Assembly (NCBI GenBank): GCA_022772585.1
Contig: JALEZN010000059.1
Span: 1-37,161 of the forward strand
Direction of reading: 5' to 3'
Length of the DNA stretch: 37,161 nt
From: Clostridiales bacterium
GTDB taxonomy: Bacteria > Bacillota > Clostridia > Oscillospirales > Oscillospiraceae
The translations under genes were made by a program, and so were the position numbers. Positions 7,270 to 14,243 of the stretch are shown here, piece after piece (positions within the stretch are counted from its first letter, which is position 1; the number at the start of each line of letters is the position of its first letter). Below the pieces are notes generated by a model, which did no database searches, was not told the origin of the DNA, and saw nothing but the letters and a program-made list of their open reading frames with translations.

Positions 7270-8720
7270 AGGATGAAGCTGGCGACCAGGTAGACCGGGA
7301 TGGCGGCCAGAAGGAAGAGAATGGCGCAGAACACGCCGTACTTATAGATGTTTTTCACACCGATCCATTCATTGCTGTACAGGAAGGGCGCCATGCCGGA
7401 GGAGCCGGGCAGGATGAAGCCCATGTTGGCGATGAAGATGATAGCCATGCCGATGATCATGGGAGAGTAGTAGTACTGGGTCACGAAGGGCAGGGCCACG
7501 GTGATCATGATGATGCCGGTGGCCATGTTGCTGCCGATGTTGGTCAGGATCATCATAGCGATCATGATGGTGACCAGGAAGGTGACGGGGCCCATGTTGC
7601 CGACGATGGGGGAGAGGAAGTTGTTGATCAGAGTCCTCACGCCGGTAGCATCGGAGGTCAGGGCGCTGGCGAGGGGCATGATGGCCATGCACATGAGCAG
7701 GATGTTCCAGTTGGCGCCGGTCTTGGCCACCTCGGCAAAGTCCAGGATGGGCTCGCCCTTGTAATGGAGGATCATGCCCAGGCAGAGCACGAAGGCGAAC
7801 CAGCCGGACTGGGTGATGGTGTTCAGGAAAGCAATGAGCGGGAAGTCGGCGGGGAGCAGAGTGGTCATGAAGATATAGGCCACGATGAGCAGCCAGCAGC
7901 CCAGATAGAACTTGTGCTTGAAGTTGAGCCTGCCAGCGTCGGAGTTCTCCAGAGCGGCCACGTCGATGGTATTGAGCTTGTCAAAGTCGCACTTGAAGAT
8001 GTACTTCATGGACAGGACGATGAACAGAATGAAGATGGTGAGGACGACGAAGCCCACCGCGAAGTAGGCCACGTGGTTAAAGACAACGCCGGTCATCTCC
8101 TGATAGGTCTGGGACAGGGCCAGCAGCCAGCTCTGGAAGGAGAGCAGTCCCTCAAACATGATGGCGGAGAGGAAGCAGCCGATGAGCATCAGGGTGCTGT
8201 ACTTCTCACCCTTTTTATAGCCTGCCATGTCGGCGATGATGTAGAAAATCTGCCAGGACATGAGGACGACCACGATGGAGCCCACCAGAATGGAGCATAC
8301 GCCCAGCCCCCACATATAGATGAAGGTGAAGAGCATGGGCCTTCCATTGAGGAATTTTCTTGTGATGATCCAGCGGGCCAGGATCTCGCCCATGCCGCTG
8401 GTGGCCATGGCCTCGGACAGGATGAGGAGGATGAGCATCATCCAGACCAGCTCGCTGCCCAGACCCTTGCCGATGGCCTCGCCGACGGTGCAGTAGCCGC
8501 TCATGCCCAGTGCCACAATGGAGAGCAGGCTGGGCCAGATGATGGAAACGGTACACAGCAGGAAGATGAGACCGATGAAGATACCGGCGATCTTCATGCC
8601 CATGGGGGTGAGCGGTTCGATGGCGGGCAGATAGCCAAAGCCAAACATAAAGAACAGACCGACAGCGCTCTTAATGTAGGTGCTGAGGGTCTTGTCCTGG
8701 GTCTTTACCAAAGTTGACAT
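7266..8720 (-). CDS. SLC13/DASS-type anion (dicarboxylate-like) transporter
   Basis: 484 residues with about a dozen hydrophobic segments in two repeats. The second-repeat signature LTNIGSNMATG is the counterpart of the Na+/substrate-binding SNT motif of divalent anion:Na+ symporters, and it is followed by LPGSSGMAPFL. The start ATG at 8720 has AAAGGA nine bases upstream; an upstream GTG (8726) is too close to that site. It should import a di- or tricarboxylate-like substrate for the region-A enzymes. Transcribed alone from a TTGGAC-N18-TACAAT promoter. The exact ion and substrate cannot be read from sequence. Confidence 0.83.
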   Translation of the reverse strand: MSTLVKTQDKTLSTYIKSAVGLFFMFGFGYLPAIEPLTPMGMKIAGIFIGLIFLLCTVSIIWPSLLSIVALGMSGYCTVGEAIGKGLGSELVWMMLILLILSEAMATSGMGEILARWIITRKFLNGRPMLFTFIYMWGLGVCSILVGSIVVVLMSWQIFYIIADMAGYKKGEKYSTLMLIGCFLSAIMFEGLLSFQSWLLALSQTYQEMTGVVFNHVAYFAVGFVVLTIFILFIVLSMKYIFKCDFDKLNTIDVAALENSDAGRLNFKHKFYLGCWLLIVAYIFMTTLLPADFPLIAFLNTITQSGWFAFVLCLGMILHYKGEPILDFAEVAKTGANWNILLMCMAIMPLASALTSDATGVRTLINNFLSPIVGNMGPVTFLVTIMIAMMILTNIGSNMATGIIMITVALPFVTQYYYSPMIIGMAIIFIANMGFILPGSSGMAPFLYSNEWIGVKNIYKYGVFCAILFLLAAIPVYLVASFIL

Positions 8721-8759
8721 ACACACACGTTCCTTTCTCTCGTCAGTTCGGATGTATGT

Positions 8760-8778
8760 GAGATACGGGCCCTATCTC
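8760..8778. promoter_or_regulatory. Dyad GAGATA-N7-TATCTC, putative operator
   Basis: It lies just downstream of the predicted transporter transcription start, a repressor-like position. Its core GATACGGGCCCTATC closely matches the palindrome at 8946-8961. Confidence 0.45.
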
Positions 8779-8787
8779 TTTGGTGAA

Positions 8788-8817
8788 ATTGTATAATGGC
8801 GGAGCCGAACTGTCCAA
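8788..8817 (-). promoter_or_regulatory. Promoter of the DASS transporter gene
   Basis: Minus strand TTGGAC (8812-8817), 18-base spacer, TACAAT (8788-8793). The same unusual layout occurs at 8996-9025 (plus) and 12111-12140 (minus). Confidence 0.55.
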
Positions 8818-8833
8818 TACCGGTTCCGGGTAA

Positions 8834-8866
8834 GCGGGTAACGGGAATTGCGATACCCGCTTTTTT
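8834..8866 (+). terminator. Intrinsic terminator inside a divergent intergenic region
   Basis: Stem GCGGGTA/TACCCGC followed by six T, on the plus strand. No plus-strand gene lies between it and the LysR stop codon 1.56 kb upstream, so what it terminates is unclear. Confidence 0.6.
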
Positions 8867-8945
8867 GCGCTCCAATGGGGGAAACAGAGAAAAAATGGGG
8901 CTCTTTTGACTGGAATGTTCCTTGTGCGCCTTATACGAAAAAAGG

Positions 8946-8961
8946 GATAGGGGCCCCTATC
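8946..8961. promoter_or_regulatory. Perfect 16-bp palindrome GATAGGGGCCCCTATC, putative operator
   Basis: Located about 70-90 bases upstream of the predicted start of the mu-crystallin-like gene, where an activator could bind. Second copy of the core found at 8762-8776. Confidence 0.45.
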
Positions 8962-8995
8962 GGCTTTTTGGTTGGCCCGGTATCCCAAACACCTG

Positions 8996-9046
8996 TTGGA
9001 CGTCCGGCCCCCTGTCCGGTAGAATAAGAGCGGCGGACCTGTCCGC
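8996..9046 (+). promoter_or_regulatory. Promoter of the mu-crystallin-like gene with dyad at the start site
   Basis: TTGGAC (8996-9001), 18-base spacer, TAGAAT (9020-9025). The dyad GCGGAC-CT-GTCCGC (9033-9046) covers the predicted transcription start. Confidence 0.55.
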
Positions 9047-9071
9047 GATCAAAACGACGGGAGGGAGAAGG

Positions 9072-10055
9072 ATGGACCGGCTCAAAACAGAAGTCCTCTT
9101 TCTCAATAAGGAAGAAGTGGACCGGCTGATCACGTATCCGGAGACGGTGGCGGCGGTGGAGCGGGCCTTTCGCTCCGACGGTATGGGACAGATGCGGGTC
9201 CCGGACAAGGAGATCATGCCAATGGGCGGGGAAAACGCCCTGTTCGCCATGGCGGGCTGCCTGTACGACCTGGGGGTGGCCGGCGTGAAGTGGACCAATT
9301 TTTATCCCCAAAATCCCAAAGGCTATCCCCCCTGCTGGGCCCATGTGCTGGTGCTCAGCCATGTGGAGGACGGCCGGCCCTACGCCATTCTGGATGCCAC
9401 CAGCATCACCAACTACCGTACCGCCGGGGGACACGCGGTGGCGGCGGCCAAATATCTGGCCAACCCGCACCCGCGGACGCTGGGCGTGATGGGCTGCGGC
9501 GCCCAGGGGATGGCTGCCGTCCGGTCTTTTTCGCAGCAGTTTGATCTGGAACAGATCAGAGTATACTCCTCGCCCCGGTCGGCGGAGCGGGCAAGGCCGG
9601 TCCTGGAGCGGGAGTGCCCGGTGCCGGTGCACTGGGCCGGGACGCCGGAGGAGATGGCGGAGGGGTGCGACATCATCGTGACCGCCACTACCTCGGAGCA
9701 TCCGCTGCTGATGGCGGACATGGTGCCTCCCGGCTGTCTGGTGGCCGCCATGTATTCCTTCCACGATGTGGACCCCGCCCTCAGCCGTCTGGCCGACAAG
9801 TGGGTGCTGGGGCACCGGGCGTCCGACCTGGGGGAAATCCGCCAGGAAAAAGAGCTGCGGGAGCAGCTGGACCCGGCGGCGGTCTACGCCGCGCTGGGAG
9901 AGGTAGTCTGCGGTCAAAAGCCCGGACGGGAGCACCGGGAAGAGCGGATCGTCTACTCCCACATGGGAATGGCCACGCTGGACATAGCCGTGGCGGATGC
10001 CCTGGTGGAAAAGGCACGGGCGCAGGGCGTGGGCCGGATGCTGCGCCTGACTTGA
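9072..10055 (+). CDS. Ornithine cyclodeaminase/mu-crystallin family NAD(P)-binding protein
   Basis: 327 residues, normal for the family. An N-terminal substrate domain (KEIMPMG; GVKWTNFYPQNP, with the conserved lysine) is followed by the Rossmann segment GVMGCGAQGMAAVRSF (about residues 138-153) and a C-terminal part with DLGEIRQE and VYSHMGMATLDIAVADAL. Family members reduce cyclic or linear imines (ketimine reductase, N-methyl amino acid dehydrogenase), oxidise amino acids or cyclise ornithine. The start ATG at 9072 directly follows GGGAGAAGG; the longer upstream frame has no ribosome site. It is a single-gene unit closed by terminators. With the opine dehydrogenase it gives the island two imine-type reductases. 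Substrate not determinable. Confidence 0.85.
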   Translation: MDRLKTEVLFLNKEEVDRLITYPETVAAVERAFRSDGMGQMRVPDKEIMPMGGENALFAMAGCLYDLGVAGVKWTNFYPQNPKGYPPCWAHVLVLSHVEDGRPYAILDATSITNYRTAGGHAVAAAKYLANPHPRTLGVMGCGAQGMAAVRSFSQQFDLEQIRVYSSPRSAERARPVLERECPVPVHWAGTPEEMAEGCDIIVTATTSEHPLLMADMVPPGCLVAAMYSFHDVDPALSRLADKWVLGHRASDLGEIRQEKELREQLDPAAVYAALGEVVCGQKPGREHREERIVYSHMGMATLDIAVADALVEKARAQGVGRMLRLT

Positions 10056-10110
10056 GCCGGGGCCGCTCACGCGGCTGTGTCCCACCTGACTGGTATATAG
10101 AGGAAAAAGA

Positions 10111-10134
10111 CCGCCCCGTGGGGCGGCCTTTTTT
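10111..10134 (+). terminator. Terminator of the mu-crystallin-like gene
   Basis: CCGCCCC-GT-GGGGCGG stem followed by T6 (10129-10134). Confidence 0.9.
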
Positions 10135-10153
10135 GCGTCCTGTCTCAAAAAAC

Positions 10154-10186
10154 AAAAGGGGCCCGGTCTTTGACCGGGCCCCTTTT
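10154..10186. terminator. Bidirectional terminator between convergent units
   Basis: AAAAGGGGCCCGGTC/GACCGGGCCCCTTTT: A-tract and T-tract flank a perfect stem, so it can work in both directions. It closes the leftward ferredoxin/FAD-oxidoreductase unit. Confidence 0.88.
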
Positions 10187-10227
10187 GTCAGGGAGAAATG
10201 AGAGATAAGAGGAAGGAGTGGAAAAAA

Positions 10228-10725
10228 TCAGTCCAGGTTGCCCGCCAGACGCTGAATGGAGCGCTGGATATGGGCGTCTTTATAGTCCTCCTGCCGGACC
10301 AGGCGCAGGGCGTGGGTGGGGCAGTTGCGGACGCAGGCGGGCTCCAGCCCGCACTGGATGCGGGTGAAGCAGCCGTCGCATTTCTGCATCTTGCCGTCGG
10401 CGGCAAAGCTGGGCGCGCCGAAGGGGCAGGCCATGGCACAGCTGTGGCAGCCGATGCAGTTGGTGGTGTCAAACAGGGTGAAGCCGCTCTCCGGATCCTT
10501 GGTCAGGCAGCCGCAGGGGCAGGCATCCACGCAGGGGGCGTCCTCGCAGTGCATGCAGGCGATGGAGAGGAAGGCCATGGTGCCGTTGGGGTTCTCCACA
10601 TCCTTCACCACGCGGAAGGGGGCTTCACAGCGCTGCGTGTCGATGTCGTTCTGATCCATACAGGCTACGGCGCAGGCGCCGCAGGCCGAGCAGCGGTCGA
10701 TATCCAGATCGATGATGTATCCCAT
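10228..10725 (-). CDS. Four-cluster 4Fe-4S ferredoxin-type electron-transfer subunit (DmsB/HycB-like)
   Basis: 165 residues with four cysteine groups: CSACGACAVAC (start), CMHCEDAPCVDACP, CIGCHSCAMACP and CDGC...CGLEPACVRNCP. This is the layout of the small iron-sulfur subunit of DMSO-reductase-family molybdoenzymes. It should relay electrons between the FAD oxidoreductase encoded just upstream and a molybdoenzyme. The only such catalytic subunit in the window is at 1904-4045. It begins two bases after the stop of the FAD oxidoreductase gene, with GAGAGGAA as ribosome site inside that gene's end, so the two are translationally coupled. No signal peptide, so cytoplasmic. Confidence 0.93.
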   Translation of the reverse strand: MGYIIDLDIDRCSACGACAVACMDQNDIDTQRCEAPFRVVKDVENPNGTMAFLSIACMHCEDAPCVDACPCGCLTKDPESGFTLFDTTNCIGCHSCAMACPFGAPSFAADGKMQKCDGCFTRIQCGLEPACVRNCPTHALRLVRQEDYKDAHIQRSIQRLAGNLD

Positions 10726-10727
10726 GG

Positions 10728-12026
10728 TTATTCCTCTCTTTCAGCGTTTGCGGGACTGCCGGCGTATCCGTTCTCCAGCAGTGCCAGAAATTCCGCGGGG
10801 ATCCCCTCCCTCAGCAGGCGGGCCCGGCTGACCGGCGGGATGGGCTCGGGCTGGGAGAGACGCAGCCGCTTGAGCAGATACTGCTTGAGGGCGCCGCAGC
10901 TCTTGTAATTGTCCAGTATGTTGAGGCAGGCGATCCGGCCGCCGGACAGGACGGCCCAGATCTCGGTGCCGCCGTCCGGGGAGGCATAGTGGACCGTCTC
11001 GCCCTGAACACGGTTATCACCGGCGCCAATGAAGTCCATGTCCATAAAATGCGTGATGTTGTGGGGAATATTTCCGTCGCTGTGGTCGGGACAGCCGGCC
11101 ATGTTGCGCCCCGCCACTGTGCCCTGCCGGGCGGCGTTGGCCCACAGGCCGATGATCATGGTCTGTCCGCTCTGGAGGTTGTTGCCCTCACAGCAGTCGC
11201 CGGCGGCGTAGATGCCGGGGACGGAGGTCTCCATCCGCTCATCGACCACGATCCCCCGGTTGACCCGGACGCCGCTGTCGGCCAGCCCGGTATTGGCCCG
11301 GGTGCCGATGCACAGCAGGATTAGGTCGCAGGGGACGCAGCTTCCATCCCCGAAATGGGCCCTGAGGCCGCCGCCGGCGCGCTCGATGGAGGAGATGCCG
11401 GCGGAGAATTTGAGAGTCACGCCCTTTTCCGTCAGGCGGCGGTGGATCTCCTCCGCCGTGTCGGGCAGAGCGGCCAGGGGGAAGATGCGGGGAGCCATGT
11501 CGGCCAGGGTGCAGGTGATGCCCCGCTTCTGCAGCAGCTCCACCAGCTTGATGCCCACCATGGACGCGCCGATGACCACGGCGGAGCGCACACCGCCCCG
11601 GTCCAGCCGGCCCTTCAGCGCCACAGCATCGCTGACGGTGCGCATGCAGTACACATCGGTATCCTCCGCGCCGGGCAGCGGCGGCACAAAGGCCCGGGCG
11701 CCTGTGGCGAAGAGGAGTTTGTCAAAGGCGAGACAGGTGCCGTCGGCACAGGTCACGGTGCGTGAGGCGGAATCCACCGACTCTACCGGATGGGGGTGCA
11801 GAGTGAGGGAGAGGTGCTCCGCGATCTCTTCCAGGGGACCGAAGGGGAACATCCCCTCATAGGGCAGCTTTCCGCTGACATAGTAGGTGGTCAGCATGGG
11901 GTTGGCGGGGGAGGCAGTGGTATCGGTATAGACGTGGATCTCACCAGTCCACCCCGCATCCCGCATGGCCTTGGCCGCGTGGTAGCCCGCGCAGCCAAAA
12001 CCGATGATGGCGGCTTTCTGCAACAT
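10728..12026 (-). CDS. NAD(P)/FAD-dependent oxidoreductase (pyridine nucleotide-disulfide type)
   Basis: 432 residues with two Rossmann motifs: IGFGCAGYHAA at the N-terminus for FAD and VVIGASMVGIKLVELL (about residue 150) for NAD(P)H. The second FAD motif VPGIYAAGDC is near residue 275. The domain order is that of NADH-nitrite reductase/rubredoxin reductase-like flavoproteins, with a C-terminal extension (FMDMDFIGAG onward). It probably passes NAD(P)H electrons to the ferredoxin subunit encoded immediately downstream and on to the molybdoenzyme, or the reverse. The start ATG at 12026 has GGAGGA upstream. Transcribed from the TTGGAC-N18-TAGACT promoter at 12111-12140. Confidence 0.9.
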   Translation of the reverse strand: MLQKAAIIGFGCAGYHAAKAMRDAGWTGEIHVYTDTTASPANPMLTTYYVSGKLPYEGMFPFGPLEEIAEHLSLTLHPHPVESVDSASRTVTCADGTCLAFDKLLFATGARAFVPPLPGAEDTDVYCMRTVSDAVALKGRLDRGGVRSAVVIGASMVGIKLVELLQKRGITCTLADMAPRIFPLAALPDTAEEIHRRLTEKGVTLKFSAGISSIERAGGGLRAHFGDGSCVPCDLILLCIGTRANTGLADSGVRVNRGIVVDERMETSVPGIYAAGDCCEGNNLQSGQTMIIGLWANAARQGTVAGRNMAGCPDHSDGNIPHNITHFMDMDFIGAGDNRVQGETVHYASPDGGTEIWAVLSGGRIACLNILDNYKSCGALKQYLLKRLRLSQPEPIPPVSRARLLREGIPAEFLALLENGYAGSPANAEREE

Positions 12027-12110
12027 ATCTCACATCCTCCTTCGGGGTGCGGCCGGCCGGGCTGTCCCGGGAGTACGGCAGCGCTCCAGTACGCTGTGAT
12101 TTACGATAAC

Positions 12111-12140
12111 AGTCTACCGTAAGGCGGCGGACCTGTCCAA
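12111..12140 (-). promoter_or_regulatory. Promoter of the FAD-oxidoreductase/ferredoxin operon
   Basis: Minus strand TTGGAC (12135-12140), 18-base spacer, TAGACT (12111-12116). The spacer contains GGACAGGTCC, also found at 9035-9044, and TTACG-N12-CGTAA (12101-12122) surrounds the -10. Confidence 0.5.
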
Positions 12141-12191
12141 TCGTTGTTTCAGGTATGGTGTTAGCCAAAAAACGGGTAACACGGGCGAAAT

Positions 12192-12221
12192 AAAAAATGC
12201 GCCCTCCGGAAGGAGGACGCA
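12192..12221 (-). terminator. Terminator of idi
   Basis: Minus strand TGCGTCCTCC-TTCC-GGAGGGCGCA, then six T (12192-12197), eight bases after the idi stop codon. Confidence 0.9.
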
Positions 12222-12228
12222 TGAGAGG

Positions 12229-12756
12229 CTATGGGGACGGCGGCGCCAGGTGCTCCAGCACCCTGGGAGCGGCGATGAGAAACCAGGTGGAAAACCGGGC
12301 AGGACATTCCACCAGCTCCTGCCGGAGCTGGGAGAAGGGGACCCAGCGGGTCTCCTCGATCTCCTCCGGGTCGGGACAGACCGGACCGGACCATCGGCCC
12401 AGAAACACGTGATCCAATTCGTATTCAAAGAGCTGGGGGCCATACTGACTGAAGTAGTGAAAGGAAAACAGTTCCTCCACCGGGCAGGAGATACCCAGTT
12501 CCTCCTTCAGCCGCCGTGGGACGGCCTGTTCCAGAGATTCCCCCGCCCTGGGATGGGAGCAGCAGGCGTTTGCCCACAGGCCGCCGGAATGGTATTTCCC
12601 CCGGCTGCGGCGCTGGAGCAGCATCCGCTCTCCGTCGGTGAGAAAGATGGAGAACGCCCGGTGGAGCAGGCCGCGGCGGTGGACCTCGGCCTTGCCGGCG
12701 GAACCAATGGGAACGTCATCCAGGTCCACCAGGATCAGCTGGTCTTCAGTGTGCAT
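12229..12756 (-). CDS. idi: Isopentenyl-diphosphate delta-isomerase, type 1
   Basis: 175 residues, full length for the Nudix-fold type 1 enzyme that interconverts IPP and DMAPP. Catalytic residues align by eye with the E. coli enzyme: C66 in NACCSHP (E. coli C67) and E113 in EYELDH (E. coli E116). The Nudix-like helix LEQAVPRRLKEELGI and the N-terminal LVDLDDVPIG are present. The start ATG follows GGAGGG six bases away. It sits 31 bases downstream of the regulator gene on the same strand and has its own terminator, so it is probably cotranscribed with that regulator. DMAPP (or DMAP derived from it) is the prenyl donor for flavin prenyltransferase UbiX, whose gene is in the divergent operon. 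Confidence 0.93.
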   Translation of the reverse strand: MHTEDQLILVDLDDVPIGSAGKAEVHRRGLLHRAFSIFLTDGERMLLQRRSRGKYHSGGLWANACCSHPRAGESLEQAVPRRLKEELGISCPVEELFSFHYFSQYGPQLFEYELDHVFLGRWSGPVCPDPEEIEETRWVPFSQLRQELVECPARFSTWFLIAAPRVLEHLAPPSP

Positions 12757-12787
12757 GGGAATCCCTCCAAAGGTCAGAAATGGGCAG

Positions 12788-14128
12788 TCATGAGGCAGCG
12801 CTCCGCTTGACCTGGCCGTAGACCCGCTCCGGACGGCCCCGGGTGGTGAGACGGCGGGTGGCCACCACGGCCAGGATGCCGGCCTTTTCCATGGCGCTGA
12901 GGAAATGGTTGGCGCTGCGGTGGGTGACCGAAAGCTTGTCGGCCAGTTCCCGGGCGGTGATCCGTCCCTCCGGCATATTCTGAATGGCGGAGAGCACCTT
13001 CATCACTGTGAGGGAGGAGAGGCCGGAGTCATTGTAGTTATCCGACAACATGCTCGAGGAGGTGGGGACGGTGAGCATGGAGCTGTGGCCCAGGGGCCCG
13101 ATCAGTTCCTGTTTTTCATTGACCAGATAGCTGCCCCCCAGCAGTTCTCCCTCCCGGACGGCATTGAGGGCGTTGAGCTTGGCGTGGTAGATGTTGTCTC
13201 CAATGCCGTAGCCGATGGATACCTTGAAGTCCAGCCGCTTGGACAGATAGTCGCTGATGATGCATTTGGTATAGTTCTGGGTGCACCAGTCCACCGATTT
13301 CCGGTCGGTAAGGAGGCATACGCCGAAATGGCTGCGTCGGGGCATGACGTTCAGAGCCGAGTCGGAGAAGAATTCCCGCAGGGTATTCTCCAGCAGGACA
13401 CAGCGCTGCTCGAACAGGTCATTGCTCGAGATGACGGAAGGCTCCAGATTAAAATGGATCTCGGCGGGCTGGTTCTCCTGGAGCCGGCGGATCTCGATCT
13501 CGCGCAGCAGGCTCTCACAGGCGTCCCGGACGGCGGCATGGCTGTGGTAGGGGTAGTAGACCTGGACCCCCTCCTTCCGCAGCAGCGGGATGAGCCCGCT
13601 GTACCTGGTGATGATACAGTCAAAATTGCCGGTCTTCCAGATGGAGAGGAGACGTTGATAGTGGAGGTCCTCAGCATACTGAAAGTTGTCAAGTCCCTGC
13701 TGAGTGGGGGGCTGGGCCATATAGTCGGAAATGGAAATACCCTGATCCGCAGTGAGAAAATCTTCAATTTTCAGATGCAGGTGATCCAGAAAGTCACAGT
13801 AGACACGGGAAAAATCCTGCACGCCCCGCTCCAGATGGAGCCGCCACAGCAGGCGGTGAACGGCGGCGTCGTCCATCAGGATGGGTACCACCGGACGCTG
13901 ATCCCGGGCGGCCAGGTCCTTGAGCGCATCGGCGAAGCGGATGCCGGAGACCAGGATGCCGTCCACATTGCTGCCCAGCTGGCGGTATACCGACTCCATG
14001 CCTTTGAGCGGATCATAGGCATAAAAAGAAGGAACGCAATTTAAAGAAAATTTAGAAAAGGCGTTCTCAATATTGGATTGGATCAGATGGGTGGCGATGA
14101 CAGCGATTCTATACGGCTCCACGAGCAT
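12788..14128 (-). CDS. Putative transcriptional regulator: sensor region, degenerate GGDEF-like domain, winged helix
   Basis: 446 residues; not a named family I can assign. The N-terminal part (1-120: YRIAVIATH, GSNVDGILVSGIRF) looks like a ligand-sensing alpha/beta region. Residues about 235-335 resemble a GGDEF/nucleotidyl-cyclase fold: KVSIGYGIGDNIYHAKLNA is like the ISIGvA...A region, and FGVCLLTDRKSVD stands where GG(D/E)EF would be, so cyclase activity is unlikely. Residues about 373-440 form a winged helix (GRITARELADKLSVTHRSANHFLSAMEKAGIL). The start ATG at 14128 has AGGAAGGA upstream. Divergent from the BMP-transporter operon and upstream of idi, it probably controls both. Confidence 0.7.
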   Translation of the reverse strand: MLVEPYRIAVIATHLIQSNIENAFSKFSLNCVPSFYAYDPLKGMESVYRQLGSNVDGILVSGIRFADALKDLAARDQRPVVPILMDDAAVHRLLWRLHLERGVQDFSRVYCDFLDHLHLKIEDFLTADQGISISDYMAQPPTQQGLDNFQYAEDLHYQRLLSIWKTGNFDCIITRYSGLIPLLRKEGVQVYYPYHSHAAVRDACESLLREIEIRRLQENQPAEIHFNLEPSVISSNDLFEQRCVLLENTLREFFSDSALNVMPRRSHFGVCLLTDRKSVDWCTQNYTKCIISDYLSKRLDFKVSIGYGIGDNIYHAKLNALNAVREGELLGGSYLVNEKQELIGPLGHSSMLTVPTSSSMLSDNYNDSGLSSLTVMKVLSAIQNMPEGRITARELADKLSVTHRSANHFLSAMEKAGILAVVATRRLTTRGRPERVYGQVKRSAAS

Positions 14129-14243
14129 ACATTCCTTCCTGATAATTCACTCGGACGCGCTTTTCCTTATTTTAGCGCCGCTTTCCTGTTTTGGCAAGAG
14201 CATTTGCGCACAAAAGCTGCCGATATCTCTTTAAATTTTCTTT
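14043..14243. repeat. Inverted pair of the 12-mer AAAGAAAATTTA around the regulator start
   Basis: Plus strand copy at 14043-14054 (inside the first codons of the regulator gene), minus strand copy at 14232-14243 in the intergenic region. Could be an operator pair, but the patch is AT-rich, so chance is possible. Confidence 0.3.

Noticed and set aside
6256-12228. Sigma-54 promoter as explanation of the TTGGAC boxes
   Set aside because: The GG/GC spacing of -24/-12 elements is not met, and no sigma-54 activator domain is encoded in the window.
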